Origin: an uncultured Bacilli bacterium
Lineage (GTDB): Bacteria; Bacillota_I; Bacilli_A; RFN20; CAG-826
Length of the DNA: 12,037 nucleotides
Assembly: GCA_934162685.1 (NCBI GenBank)
Contig: CAKPJO010000033.1
Coordinates: forward strand, 1 to 12,037
Direction of reading: 5' to 3'
Both the position numbers and the translations under genes were made by a program. Below are positions 1 through 8,228 of this stretch, piece by piece. The stretch's first letter is position 1. The number at the start of each line of letters is the position of its first letter. The notes beneath the pieces were generated by a model. That model was not told the origin of the DNA. It did no database searches and saw only the letters and a program-made list of their open reading frames with translations.

Positions 1-2820
1 ACCATATTCAGCACGTAAGACTGTATTACAGAAACCTTGTCCTCCTGTCCATTTAGCACCAATTCTATTCAGACCGGTCATTACACCTAATACGGTATTT
101 GGTGTGAATTCACGGTCAATAGCAATAGATACTTCTAATGCACGGGAATAAATTTCACGAATTGATTGTTCATTTGCCCAAACATTTAAGCCCGCTCTAT
201 GGGTTTCTTGATCATTTAATACAGCATGTTTCATTAAAACGAATACACCTAATTTATGTAAGCCAACTGCTTCATAACCAGCAGCAACACCAGTTAAGAA
301 ACCATCTTCACTATAATATTCAAATGTTCTGCCACAATAAGCACCACGGTGAATATTTACGCCTAATCCATAGATACCATTATAACCAGCCCAAATAGCT
401 TCTTCACCTGTTTGTTCTCCTAATCTTTCAATTAAGTCAATGTTATAAGTAGCACCAACTAATCCATTACAAGCAAATATTTCAGGATTTTGACTTGCGT
501 TTTTAGGATCTTTTTCTTCTGCGAATCCTCTAAAACCGCTTTGGCTTGGTAAATCACGATAATTTCTATTGTGATTTGGAGCAAGAGCACCATTTTGTTG
601 AGAGGTACTTGGTGCTGCAATAGATTCAACTGCTTTTGTATAACGTAAACCATCTTGTAAGAAAGAAGCCGTTTCTTCATAAGTCATACGATTTAATAAT
701 GTATCCCACATAGGGTCGTTATAGTCTTTACCACGTAGACTAATTAATTTAATTTCACTAAATGTATCTCCATTTTCAACAAATCCTACTTCTCCATAAG
801 TTGGATAAGGAATCTTATCTTTTTTTACATCCGGATTTGCTTGAGCAGCTTTTAATTTTGAATTAGCGGTCAAGCTAATTCTCTTACCATATGTGTCACT
901 CCAATTATTTCTAGAAAGATATACTTGTTCTTCTTCGGTTTCTGAGAAGATTTTAGCTTTTTTAAAATCAACATCATCGAATTGATTAGTAATTTTATCA
1001 ACACCATAATTAGCAACTTGTCCTTCATATTCTGGAGTAAAGTTAGCATTTTCTTCTTCGATAAATTCATTAGTAGAATATTTTTTATTATCATAGGCAA
1101 TATACTTACCATAAACTAAATCTTTATTACCGGAATCTCTACTAGCATTAACGTACATCTTGCTTTCTTCAATTGCAACACCTTTACTCTTTTTATATTG
1201 TAAGATGTTATTAATAGCATCATGAGCATCTTTAGCAGCAGTGATTAAATATTCATCCTTAGTATTAGATGAACCAATTACATATGTTTTTTCAATCTTT
1301 GCATCATAAGAAGCAAAATATTTTTCTTCAACTGTAGTTTTTGCAGTAACAGTTTGTCCTGCTGGAACATCAACTTTAACAAATCCCACTAATTCAACAC
1401 TTGGTTTCTCAATACCATTTGTTATATCAAGAGCAGTGTATGGTTTTTGAACATAAATTTGCACTACTTCTTTGCCATCTATAGTAGATGTGTTTTTTAC
1501 ATCAAAAGATACTTCATAAGTGTCATTTTCATTGTTTCTTGCAACTTTCATATTACTATATTCAAATGTTGAATATGTTAAGCCATAACCAAATGGATAA
1601 GTAACAACATCACTATAAACAAAATCACCAACATTAGCGCGATTTGTTACAGCATCCTCATATCTTGTTTCCGTATATTTATAGCCATTATAAATACCTT
1701 CTTGATAAACTGTGTAATATTTATGGTTTTGATATCCCATTGTAGAGAAATAACCATTCATTAATTGATCATCAGCATCACCATACTTAATGCTTCCAAA
1801 ATTGAAATACACTGGATTATATTTACTTTCTTCAAAGAATGTATCGGTTGTTCTTCCAGAAGGATTATAATCACCCACTAATAACTTACCAATCGCATTA
1901 GCGCCATTACTACCTGGTAAACCAACCCACATACAAGCATCAATGTCATATGCTGGATCTTCTAAGAAATCACATTGTAAGGCACTTGCTGTATTCATTA
2001 AAACAACAATGCTATCAATTTTTCCTTGGCTCTTTAATTCTCTTAAACCTAATAAAACTGATTCTTCATTTTCTGATAATTCTAAACTATCACCAACACT
2101 CATTGCTGGATTGTTATGATTCTTTTTACTAACAATTACTCTAGTACCATCTCCACCATCCATGGTTGTATCCATATATAAATCTTCAGCTTCTCCAGCA
2201 GTTCTAGCAATTACCATAATTGCTGATTTAACTTCATTAGTTTTTTCTATTGGTAACGCACTCCAGTTAGCGTCATTAACAACAAATTGAGTTTCTTGCC
2301 CACTAGCAGCAGCAAATTTTGAAGCACTACCGCCACTAACGAAAGATGAGGCATCTGCAGTCTTATAATAATTGTAAACTGTCTCATTTACGTTTAATCC
2401 GGCATTTTTAATACCTTCAGTAATTGTTACTTTCTTATTTGTTGCATTTGATCCACTAGATCCCTGACCAGTAAGAACAGTATAATGTGATGCAAATCCA
2501 AATACCGAAACTTGATCACCTTTATTTAAAGGTAAAACATTTCTATCATTTTTTAATAAAACTGCACCTTCAGAAACTGTTTCTTCAATAATTTTCAAAC
2601 TTGCTTCTTGTACTTCAGACATTTTGTTAAATTTTGTGTTGAAATAAGTACTACCTTTTGATCCTTCACCAACTTGAGTCTCAATACCTAAAGCTCCATT
2701 AATAATTCCTGCGTTACCAAGTAAAATAGGTCCAGCTGTTGCTATTAATCCATACATTACAAAAGAAACATGGAATAGGATTTTGCTTGTGAGCAATAAT
2801 TTACTTTTTTTCTTTGCCAT
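1..2820 (-). CDS. Membrane-anchored glycoside hydrolase family 3 enzyme (beta-glucosidase type, reversed domain order), 3' end beyond the window
   Basis: The frame is open from ATG 2818-2820 to the window edge (940 codons, no stop). Residues 1-10 are Lys-rich, then about 13-36 form a membrane segment (signal anchor). Residues 80-340 match the GH3 alpha/beta sandwich (GAVLLKNDRNVLPL at 85-98, LPGSNGANAIGKLL at 301-314). YPFGYGLTYSTF (408-419) leads into a fibronectin-III-like domain (about 430-535). The TIM barrel comes last, from about 700, with NIHR (822-825), GRTFEYYSED (830-839) and MKHAVLNDQETHR (863-875). In the classical GH3 order the barrel is N-terminal; the reversed order is known from rumen enzymes of Ruminococcus and Butyrivibrio. 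The nucleophile Asp should lie just past the edge (sequence stops at VLRAEYG); Glu210 in AGEAED is a candidate acid/base. It should hydrolyse beta-linked glucosides or xylosides outside the membrane. SD GGAAGG lies 8 nt before the start. Last visible gene of a three-gene operon. Exact substrate unknown. Confidence 0.93.
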   Translation of the reverse strand, partial: MAKKKSKLLLTSKILFHVSFVMYGLIATAGPILLGNAGIINGALGIETQVGEGSKGSTYFNTKFNKMSEVQEASLKIIEETVSEGAVLLKNDRNVLPLNKGDQVSVFGFASHYTVLTGQGSSGSNATNKKVTITEGIKNAGLNVNETVYNYYKTADASSFVSGGSASKFAAASGQETQFVVNDANWSALPIEKTNEVKSAIMVIARTAGEAEDLYMDTTMDGGDGTRVIVSKKNHNNPAMSVGDSLELSENEESVLLGLRELKSQGKIDSIVVLMNTASALQCDFLEDPAYDIDACMWVGLPGSNGANAIGKLLVGDYNPSGRTTDTFFEESKYNPVYFNFGSIKYGDADDQLMNGYFSTMGYQNHKYYTVYQEGIYNGYKYTETRYEDAVTNRANVGDFVYSDVVTYPFGYGLTYSTFEYSNMKVARNNENDTYEVSFDVKNTSTIDGKEVVQIYVQKPYTALDITNGIEKPSVELVGFVKVDVPAGQTVTAKTTVEEKYFASYDAKIEKTYVIGSSNTKDEYLITAAKDAHDAINNILQYKKSKGVAIEESKMYVNASRDSGNKDLVYGKYIAYDNKKYSTNEFIEEENANFTPEYEGQVANYGVDKITNQFDDVDFKKAKIFSETEEEQVYLSRNNWSDTYGKRISLTANSKLKAAQANPDVKKDKIPYPTYGEVGFVENGDTFSEIKLISLRGKDYNDPMWDTLLNRMTYEETASFLQDGLRYTKAVESIAAPSTSQQNGALAPNHNRNYRDLPSQSGFRGFAEEKDPKNASQNPEIFACNGLVGATYNIDLIERLGEQTGEEAIWAGYNGIYGLGVNIHRGAYCGRTFEYYSEDGFLTGVAAGYEAVGLHKLGVFVLMKHAVLNDQETHRAGLNVWANEQSIREIYSRALEVSIAIDREFTPNTVLGVMTGLNRIGAKWTGGQGFCNTVLRAEYG

Positions 2821-2837
2821 TGTCTTTACCTTCCTTT

Positions 2838-3293
2838 TTACTTAGATTCAATCGATTTCTTATTTTGTGGCATATACATTGCAATACTTGCGACAATAAA
2901 AATAACAAGCATTAATATCGCACTAAACAAGAAATTAAAATCCAAACTAAATATTTTAGTTAATGATATACCATCAAAAAATTGTGTGGAAAGGAAGTCA
3001 ATCATTCCATCAGTGCTAGCAAAAGCACAGAATGATAAGAAACTAAATACCATCAATGATACTTGTGATAATAAAGCCGTTTGTTTAAAAATTGAAAGAA
3101 CGATATACAATACTATTCCTAAAACCACAAATAATATCACATTAGAATTAAATAATGTTTTATCAATTCCTAAATAAACAACTAATAAAGCAATCATTAA
3201 TATAAAAGCGGCTAAACCAACATAGAAGCCAAAGCGTTTTGTAGTAAAATTTTCTTTAATATTTAGCCATAATTTATTGAAAAAATTTGTCAT
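2838..3293 (-). CDS. Small four-helix integral membrane protein, function unknown
   Basis: A 151-residue protein that I do not recognise. After a basic N-terminus (about 1-20) there are four hydrophobic segments at roughly 22-42, 50-69, 74-94 and 118-141, then a Lys/Ser-rich tail ending SIESK. The loop between helices 3 and 4 (about 95-115) is the only sizeable soluble part. No enzymatic motif is visible. The ATG lies 1 nt behind the TAG of the upstream carbohydrate-binding protein gene, with GAGG 9 nt before it inside that gene's end, so translation is probably coupled. The GH3 gene starts 17 nt downstream. Context suggests an accessory role for surface glycan degradation, such as assembly or anchoring of the two flanking membrane proteins; this is inference from position only. 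Confidence 0.88.
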   Translation of the reverse strand: MTNFFNKLWLNIKENFTTKRFGFYVGLAAFILMIALLVVYLGIDKTLFNSNVILFVVLGIVLYIVLSIFKQTALLSQVSLMVFSFLSFCAFASTDGMIDFLSTQFFDGISLTKIFSLDFNFLFSAILMLVIFIVASIAMYMPQNKKSIESK

Positions 3294-3294
3294 A

Positions 3295-4287
3295 CTATTT
3301 AACCTCGCCTTCTATTACGCTCATAGCGCCTAAAATATTTGCATTATCTGATGCCACTATTTCTAATGCATCTAAATTATGTGGATTAGATAAGTTATAA
3401 GATAATACAATTTTATTAACGCCACGTTGTAATTTAATATCTTTTAAATTAATGGTATATGGAGTGAAATATCCATCACCAGCTGGCACTTCATGATTTG
3501 TTAATATTAAATTACCATTAACCATCATCTTATAGCCATCATCAAATTTGGCCACTTTATTTCTTTGACAAATCATAAGATTTAAATCAACTGTAGTAGT
3601 TGTGCTACTTACAAAATTAAATTCAACTTTCATACCAGAAGAAATGTTTCTTAAAGCTGCAGCACCGCTACAATCTTGTCCCTTGATATCTGTTCCTTTG
3701 TTAGATAAGTAAGGTTTTTCTGCAGTTGGTTTTGTTTCTTTATCTTCTTGAGTTAATAAATTACCATTAGCATCATATAAATCAGCGTTTTCTGCTTCCA
3801 TTAAAATAGTAGAAGAAAGTTTTGATTCATCAATCGCGCCATATACATTGACTGGTAAATCACATTTTAGTTCACGATATACTCTACTTACTACTGATAT
3901 ACTTTTAACATCAGTGGTCATAGTAATTGAAGAAGCATCTTGATAATACTCTCCTTGACCATTTACCATAAATCCATACTCACTAGCTGGCAAATTTTTT
4001 ATATTAACTAACTTTTCAATTAAAGGATCTTTTGCAATAAGGCGAATACTTGTTTTTTCTTTATCAAAAATAAATTTATCACCTGTAATGTAAGAGTCAT
4101 TGTAACTAGCTTCATTAATTTTAAGTAATCCTTTTACTTCCTCTTCTTGATTATTTGTTTTAAATTCATCTCCACCAAAAATCGCACCAATTATACTTCC
4201 CACAAATCCAAGAGAAAGTAAGCATATAATCGTTATTTTTATTGGCTTTTGATATTGTTTTATAATGTCTTTATTTGAAACATCCAT
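3295..4287 (-). CDS. Membrane-anchored carbohydrate-binding protein with a C-terminal CBM6/35-like domain
   Basis: A 330-residue protein. Residues 1-14 are cytoplasmic, 15-38 form a single membrane segment (IKITIICLLSLGFVGSIIGA), so the rest is probably outside. Residues about 52-150 look like an Ig-like beta domain (NDSYITGDKF near 63-72). Residues about 160-315 have the layout of a CBM6/CBM35 jelly roll: the opening ILMEAENADLYD (161-172), a G-x-KVEFNF strand (218-225), a MVNGN hairpin (255-259), a QRGVNKIVLSY strand (287-297), and a final LDALEIVAS strand (305-313). No catalytic domain is seen, so it likely holds glycan for the GH3 enzyme encoded two genes downstream. SD GGGAGG lies 8 nt before the ATG. 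First gene of the operon. The CBM subfamily is uncertain because assignment rests on pattern alone. Confidence 0.85.
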   Translation of the reverse strand: MDVSNKDIIKQYQKPIKITIICLLSLGFVGSIIGAIFGGDEFKTNNQEEEVKGLLKINEASYNDSYITGDKFIFDKEKTSIRLIAKDPLIEKLVNIKNLPASEYGFMVNGQGEYYQDASSITMTTDVKSISVVSRVYRELKCDLPVNVYGAIDESKLSSTILMEAENADLYDANGNLLTQEDKETKPTAEKPYLSNKGTDIKGQDCSGAAALRNISSGMKVEFNFVSSTTTTVDLNLMICQRNKVAKFDDGYKMMVNGNLILTNHEVPAGDGYFTPYTINLKDIKLQRGVNKIVLSYNLSNPHNLDALEIVASDNANILGAMSVIEGEVK

Positions 4288-4305
4288 TTAATAGCCTCCC
4301 AAAGT

Positions 4306-4318
4306 GTAAGTGCTTTAC
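4306..4318. promoter_or_regulatory. LacI/CcpA-like operator candidate before the glycan operon
   Basis: The 13-bp dyad GTAAGTGCTTTAC has matching 4-bp arms (GTAA/TTAC) around a near-symmetric centre, and reads TGTAAGTGCTTTAC with one more base. It resembles cre and LacI-family sites (consensus TGWAANCGNTNWCA) but lacks the central CG and mismatches the last two bases. It sits between the -10 box and the SD of the carbohydrate-binding protein gene, where a bound repressor would block transcription. Plausible, not certain. Confidence 0.35.
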
Positions 4319-4334
4319 TACAAATGATTCTACA

Positions 4335-4361
4335 ATTATAGACTGTTTTTTGGAATTGCAA
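4335..4361 (-). promoter_or_regulatory. Probable promoter of the carbohydrate-binding protein / GH3 operon
   Basis: On the minus strand a perfect -10 TATAAT (4335-4340) is preceded by TTGCAA (4356-4361) as a possible -35 with a short 15-bp spacer. Transcription would start near 4328, giving a leader of about 40 nt that contains the operator-like dyad and the SD. Confidence 0.5.
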
Positions 4362-4514
4362 TTATTACACTAGAACATTGCATAATAATTAGTTTTATTA
4401 TATTTGATAGTTATTTTGCGCACTAAAAAAAAGCTTTGACGAAATAGTGATATGCTTTGTATTAATCAAAAAGTATACTTTATTATTTAAATATAAAAAA
4501 CGAAAATAAAATTC

Positions 4515-4574
4515 GGCAAAAGAAAAAACAAGCACCTATTATTAGAAGAAATGTCTAATAATTCTGAGTGCTTG
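4515..4574 (-). terminator. Rho-independent terminator of the ktrB-ktrA operon
   Basis: Read on the minus strand, CAAGCAC pairs with GTGCTTG (4568-4574 with 4529-4535) and TCTAATAAT with ATTATTAGA (4554-4562 with 4538-4546), separated by a small internal loop and closed by a 7-nt loop. GTGCTTG is followed directly by TTTTTTCTTTTG. It starts 22 bp past the ktrA stop. The plus strand has a weaker CCTTTTG tail. Confidence 0.85.
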
Positions 4575-4595
4575 CCTTTTGATTGATTAATAAAA

Positions 4596-5252
4596 TTATT
4601 TATTTATATAATTATCAAATTTAATGATTTTATTAGATTTTCCTACAACCATAATGACATCATTTGGTAGAACTTTATCTTGGCCTTTAGGAATAAAGAA
4701 AGATTTGCTACGAATAACGCCAACAATATTAACATCAAATTTATTACGAACATCTAATTCAATTAAAGATTGTTCTTTAAAATTATTAGGAATTGCTATT
4801 TGCACTACTCCATATTCTTTATCAACTTGGTAATAATCAAGAATAGAATCCGATACTACTTTTTTGGCTAATTCAATACCAGCATCTTCTTCTGGAACAA
4901 TAACCACATCTGCGCCAATACGCTTTAAAAGATTTTCATATTTTGTTTCGTCAATTCTTACAGTAACTTTTTTAACACCCAATTCTTTTAAATTCATTGT
5001 TGTTAATATAGTGGCTTCTAAGTTATTGCCGATTGCTACAATGGCATGATCAATTTTAGAGACATTCAATTCTTCTAAAACATTTTTATTTGTGCAATCA
5101 CAACAAAAACATTGTTCTACTTCTCCTTTAATTAAATCAACTCTTTTTTCATCAACATCAACCGCGATTAACTGATTAGTTTGCTTTGCTAATTGATTTA
5201 CAACTGATAAACCAAATCTTCCTAATCCAATAACAATAAAACTCTTTTTCAT
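4596..5252 (-). CDS. ktrA: KtrA/TrkA-type potassium channel regulatory subunit (RCK domains)
   Basis: Cytoplasmic regulator that forms a ring under the KtrB channel and gates K+ uptake in response to bound nucleotide. Using the ATG at 5250-5252 the protein has 218 residues and begins MKKSFIVIGLGRFG, the usual KtrA start; GLGRFG is the Rossmann nucleotide loop and the acidic residues of VDVDEKR end the second strand. RCK_N covers about 1-125 and RCK_C about 137-215. A GTG at 5259-5261 would add three residues, but it lies inside the SD AGGTG that serves the ATG (6-nt spacing), so the ATG is preferred. The gene follows ktrB after 9 nt, in one operon. RCK_C domains of this family can bind c-di-AMP; that is family knowledge, not visible here. 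Confidence 0.95.
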   Translation of the reverse strand: MKKSFIVIGLGRFGLSVVNQLAKQTNQLIAVDVDEKRVDLIKGEVEQCFCCDCTNKNVLEELNVSKIDHAIVAIGNNLEATILTTMNLKELGVKKVTVRIDETKYENLLKRIGADVVIVPEEDAGIELAKKVVSDSILDYYQVDKEYGVVQIAIPNNFKEQSLIELDVRNKFDVNIVGVIRSKSFFIPKGQDKVLPNDVIMVVGKSNKIIKFDNYINK

Positions 5253-5261
5253 ATTTATCAC

Positions 5262-6608
5262 CTATCCTACTGTAATATTTCCTTCAACAAATTTAATATT
5301 CTTTTCTACAATTGCTTCTTTTCTATTGTTCCAAAAAGAAAGCAATGTTAATGGTCCTAATCTTCCAATATACATAGTTATAATAATTAGTATTTTGCTT
5401 GCTACATGTAAACTACTAGTAATACCAGTTGATAATCCCACAGTGGCAAATGCTGATACAGTTTCAAGCGTAATTGCATCTAAACTTATTCCTGATTTAA
5501 CACCATTTTCAATTACACCAATTGCGGCTACTATGATGAAAATATAAAGCAACTCACTAACAAATAATATCAATACTTTAGAAATAATAGTATTTGGTAT
5601 TTTTCTTTTAAACGCATGAATTGATGTACCCTTAATAAATGAAATAACTGTTACTAATAAAACAAATAATGATGTTGTTTTAAATCCTCCACCAGTTGAA
5701 CAAGGTGAAGCACCCACAAACATCAAAATAAGCATTACGATATAAGCGCCACTATTAGAAGGTAGCGTTGAAGCATCAAGCGTTAAGAATCCAGCAGTTC
5801 TAGCCGTAACACTTTGGAAGAATGCTTGTAACCAAGTAATTGGTTCATCATTTAAAGTATAAAATAACTTAAATAATATCGCTCCGCCAAATATCAAACT
5901 AGCGGTCATAACAAGTACAACTTTAGTATGCAATTCAAATTTGCGCCATTTTTTCTTTTTTAATATATCAGTTAAAACAATAAAACCAATTCCGCCTAAT
6001 ACAATTAAAATCATAGTTGTTAAGTTAATACCAATATCATCTTTATATGCCATTAATGAAGTAACTGATGGGTCAGTTAATATATCAAATCCAGCGTTAT
6101 TAAATGCTGATACAGCATGAAATAATCCATATTCTAATGATGTTCCAACTGAAAAATGATATTTACATAAAAATATCAAAAAATAAGATAAAGCACCCAC
6201 TAACTGAATGGAAAATGCAATAACAACAATCTTTTTTACTAAAGCATACAATCCTTTAAAACTTTCTTGATTTAACGCTTCTTTCATTAAATTCATTTGT
6301 GAAATATTCTCTTTTCCACCAATTAAAGCAAAAACAAATGAAATTAAAGTTAAGAAAGATAATCCACCTATTTCAATTAATACCGCTAATACTATTCTTC
6401 CAAATAAAGATAATGTCGTACCAACATGAATAGTAGAAAGACCTGTTACACATGTTGCAGATGTTGCTACAAATAAAGCATCAACAAATCCTAAACCACT
6501 ATGATTAATTGTTGCAAAAGGTAACATTAAAAGAATTGTGCCTATTAAAATCACACATAAAAAAGATAATATGATTAGAAATTGTGGTTTTATAGCACTT
6601 TTTTTCAT
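5262..6608 (-). CDS. ktrB: KtrB/TrkH-type potassium (Na+-coupled) channel subunit
   Basis: Integral membrane pore subunit of a Ktr K+ uptake system, 448 residues, the usual KtrB length. It contains four pore repeats, each with a filter loop: TCVTGLS (52-58), NNAGF (170-174), RTAGF (270-274) and ATVGLS (388-393). The flexible intramembrane gating loop of the third repeat is visible as GASPCSTGGGFKTT (299-312), and the conserved MYIGRLGPLT motif (412-421) carries the gating Arg. KtrB rather than the longer TrkH is favoured by length and by the single-RCK_N partner encoded next. The ATG at 6606-6608 is preceded by AAGGAAG at about 9 nt. First gene of the ktrB-ktrA operon with its own promoter. 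No ydaO-type c-di-AMP riboswitch fits in the short leader. Confidence 0.96.
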   Translation of the reverse strand: MKKSAIKPQFLIILSFLCVILIGTILLMLPFATINHSGLGFVDALFVATSATCVTGLSTIHVGTTLSLFGRIVLAVLIEIGGLSFLTLISFVFALIGGKENISQMNLMKEALNQESFKGLYALVKKIVVIAFSIQLVGALSYFLIFLCKYHFSVGTSLEYGLFHAVSAFNNAGFDILTDPSVTSLMAYKDDIGINLTTMILIVLGGIGFIVLTDILKKKKWRKFELHTKVVLVMTASLIFGGAILFKLFYTLNDEPITWLQAFFQSVTARTAGFLTLDASTLPSNSGAYIVMLILMFVGASPCSTGGGFKTTSLFVLLVTVISFIKGTSIHAFKRKIPNTIISKVLILFVSELLYIFIIVAAIGVIENGVKSGISLDAITLETVSAFATVGLSTGITSSLHVASKILIIITMYIGRLGPLTLLSFWNNRKEAIVEKNIKFVEGNITVG

Positions 6609-6635
6609 CTTTCATCGCTTCCTTAAGTAAGATAA

Positions 6636-6664
6636 ATTATATATTTTAATGCTAACAAAAGCAA
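6636..6664 (-). promoter_or_regulatory. Promoter of the ktrB-ktrA operon
   Basis: Minus-strand TTGCTT (6659-6664), 17-bp spacer, TATAAT (6636-6641). The expected start near 6629 gives a leader of only about 20 nt before the ATG, which leaves no room for a riboswitch downstream of this promoter. Confidence 0.65.
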
Positions 6665-6749
6665 TAATATACATTTTTGTTTCCTAACATTACTACTAGT
6701 TAGTATTGCATAGTAAATTTAATTAAAATCAAAACAAGTATAATTCTAT

Positions 6750-6789
6750 ATGTGTAGAAAAAATGCTCAATGAGTCGGACCTGAGCATC
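6750..6789 (-). terminator. Rho-independent terminator after the ATPase gene
   Basis: Minus strand: ATGCTCA, a 12-nt loop containing GGTCCGACT, then TGAGCAT followed by TTTTT and C. A perfect 7-bp stem with a U-run, placed between the ATPase stop (6853) and the ktrB promoter. Confidence 0.75.
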
Positions 6790-6826
6790 TATGATACAAT
6801 TCTATGGTCACATATGTTGTATCATA
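6790..6826. repeat. Inverted repeat just upstream of the terminator
   Basis: TATGATACAA (6790-6799) and TTGTATCATA (6817-6826) are perfect 10-bp complements around a 17-nt loop. It directly abuts the terminator hairpin on the ATPase side, so the two form tandem stems in the 3' untranslated RNA, where this one could protect the message or aid termination. Confidence 0.7.
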
Positions 6827-6852
6827 TGAACTATTCTAACACTTAAAGTCAT

Positions 6853-8220
6853 TTAAATTAAGTCTTCTTTTAATTCGTTAACATAGAAAGCAAAATAGTA
6901 ATAAGGAATTATTAATATTTTATTTTGTTCATCATATCCATAATTATTTAATGAAACTTTAATAACCATATCTTTTTTATTATGCATTCTAAATTCTTCA
7001 ATAGAATTTAAAGAGCCGCTTTTTTTCTTGGCGTCTATCGGCACTATAGTACCATTTATATCAATCATAAATTCTAATTCACTATTACGTTTACCTTTCC
7101 AATAAAACAAGCCAAAATCTCTTGCTACTAATTCTATTGAGACATAGTTCTCATAATATATTCCTGATAAGACATTAGTTTTATTAATTACAAAATTTTT
7201 AGCATTTAATCCACTTTGATAAGTAAATAATCCCATATCCGATAAATATAATCTATATAAAGATTCTTCACTTTCAATAAGCGGAGATGTCACACGTTCT
7301 TTAAGTAAAAAAGATCTATTAACAACATTCGCGGTAACAAGCCATTCAATAGGTGTGATTAAATCCCTATTCTTTAATTTTTCGTCTATCAATGTGCATT
7401 TAAAATTCTTATTTTTTTTATTTAATTGTGCATAAATATTCCTAAATATTAATCTACTTCTTAATATCGATTCACTACTTGCTTGATATAAATCCATATC
7501 ATTTAAATAATTTGTATAAATATCTTTTAATTTTTTAGATACTTTTTGATACGCTAAGGCCTTATTATCTTTATATTTTATAAATGTATCAACAGCTTCA
7601 GGCATACCACCTACAAATAAATATTCATTAAAAAGATCAATTAAATCATTATGAATTTCAGTATTAAAAACTTTTTTTTCATTATATCCATTTTTTAAAA
7701 AATCATATGTGTTTTTCTTATAATTATATAGAAATTCATCAAATGTCATTGGATATATTATCAATTGATTAATTTTACCAACTGGGAATAAAAAGCTTTT
7801 ATCAGCGAATCCGCCTCTTTTATGAGCATATCTGTTTATTCTTATTCTTACAAGTGACCCTGAAACAATTAAAGGAATGTCACGCCTTTGTTCACAAAAA
7901 TGCTTCATCATTTTAATAATTGGCAAACACTCTTGTGCTTCATCAATTATAAGTAAATGATTTTTATCTAAAATGAAATCATAATGAACTTGTATGTAAT
8001 CAATTACTTTATTTAAATTGTCATTTTTAAATACATACTCTACAAAATCACTATCATCTGAGCAGTCAATTCTTAGATACGAATTTTTATAGTAAGTGTT
8101 TGCAAAAATATCTTTTATTAAATATGTTTTACCAACTTGCCTTGCGCCTAATACCAATAGCGGCTTTCGATCAACATCATTATTCCAGTCGGCCAAATCT
8201 TTTAAATATTTTCTATCCAT
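6853..8220 (-). CDS. AAA_14 / DUF4143 family ATPase (COG1373)
   Basis: A predicted P-loop ATPase of unknown cellular role. The frame is open from ATG 8250 (465 aa), but ATG 8218-8220 (455 aa, MDRKYLKDLADWN) is preferred: GGTG lies 5 nt before it, the family usually starts close to this point, and the mapped promoter would initiate at about 8249. Numbered from the 8220 start: Walker A GARQVGKT (25-32), Walker B LLIIDEAQE (89-97), sensor-1-like LIVSGS (117-122), the YPMTFDEFL motif (156-164), then the DUF4143 region (about 195-450). The C-terminal NSELEFMID...VPIDAKKK (379-400) has the E-x-K layout of a degenerate PD-(D/E)XK-like fold. Single-gene unit with a terminator behind it and a remarkable repeat array in front. 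Family members are often singletons in gut genomes; no partner gene is evident here. Confidence 0.93.
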   Translation of the reverse strand: MDRKYLKDLADWNNDVDRKPLLVLGARQVGKTYLIKDIFANTYYKNSYLRIDCSDDSDFVEYVFKNDNLNKVIDYIQVHYDFILDKNHLLIIDEAQECLPIIKMMKHFCEQRRDIPLIVSGSLVRIRINRYAHKRGGFADKSFLFPVGKINQLIIYPMTFDEFLYNYKKNTYDFLKNGYNEKKVFNTEIHNDLIDLFNEYLFVGGMPEAVDTFIKYKDNKALAYQKVSKKLKDIYTNYLNDMDLYQASSESILRSRLIFRNIYAQLNKKNKNFKCTLIDEKLKNRDLITPIEWLVTANVVNRSFLLKERVTSPLIESEESLYRLYLSDMGLFTYQSGLNAKNFVINKTNVLSGIYYENYVSIELVARDFGLFYWKGKRNSELEFMIDINGTIVPIDAKKKSGSLNSIEEFRMHNKKDMVIKVSLNNYGYDEQNKILIIPYYYFAFYVNELKEDLI

Positions 8221-8228
8221 ATCATCAC

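Larger units (their letters stand above)
4288..4595. other. Intergenic region between the KtrAB operon and the glycan operon
   Basis: About 300 bp without a gene. It holds the ktrA terminator hairpin at its right side and the glycan operon's promoter and operator-like dyad at its left. A plus-strand TTGACG (4436-4441), 18-bp spacer and TATTAA (4460-4465) resembles a promoter but leads to no plus-strand gene. The rest (about 4365-4510) is plain AT-rich sequence. Confidence 0.6.

Noticed and set aside
4436..4574. Plus-strand small RNA from TTGACG/TATTAA to the hairpin at 4529-4574
   Set aside because: The promoter match is moderate, the plus-strand tail is weak, and the hairpin is fully explained as the ktrA terminator on the other strand.
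5250..5261. GTG start for ktrA
   Set aside because: The GTG is part of the SD that serves the ATG at 5252, and family proteins begin at the ATG.
6609..6760. c-di-AMP (ydaO) riboswitch before ktrB
   Set aside because: The best promoter leaves a leader of about 20 nt, and the conserved riboswitch cores are not visible further upstream.
6753..6790. tRNA T-arm (GGTCCGACTC resembles GGTTCGANTC)
   Set aside because: The bases around it pair as a simple terminator hairpin; there is no 5-bp T stem, no acceptor stem and no anticodon arm.
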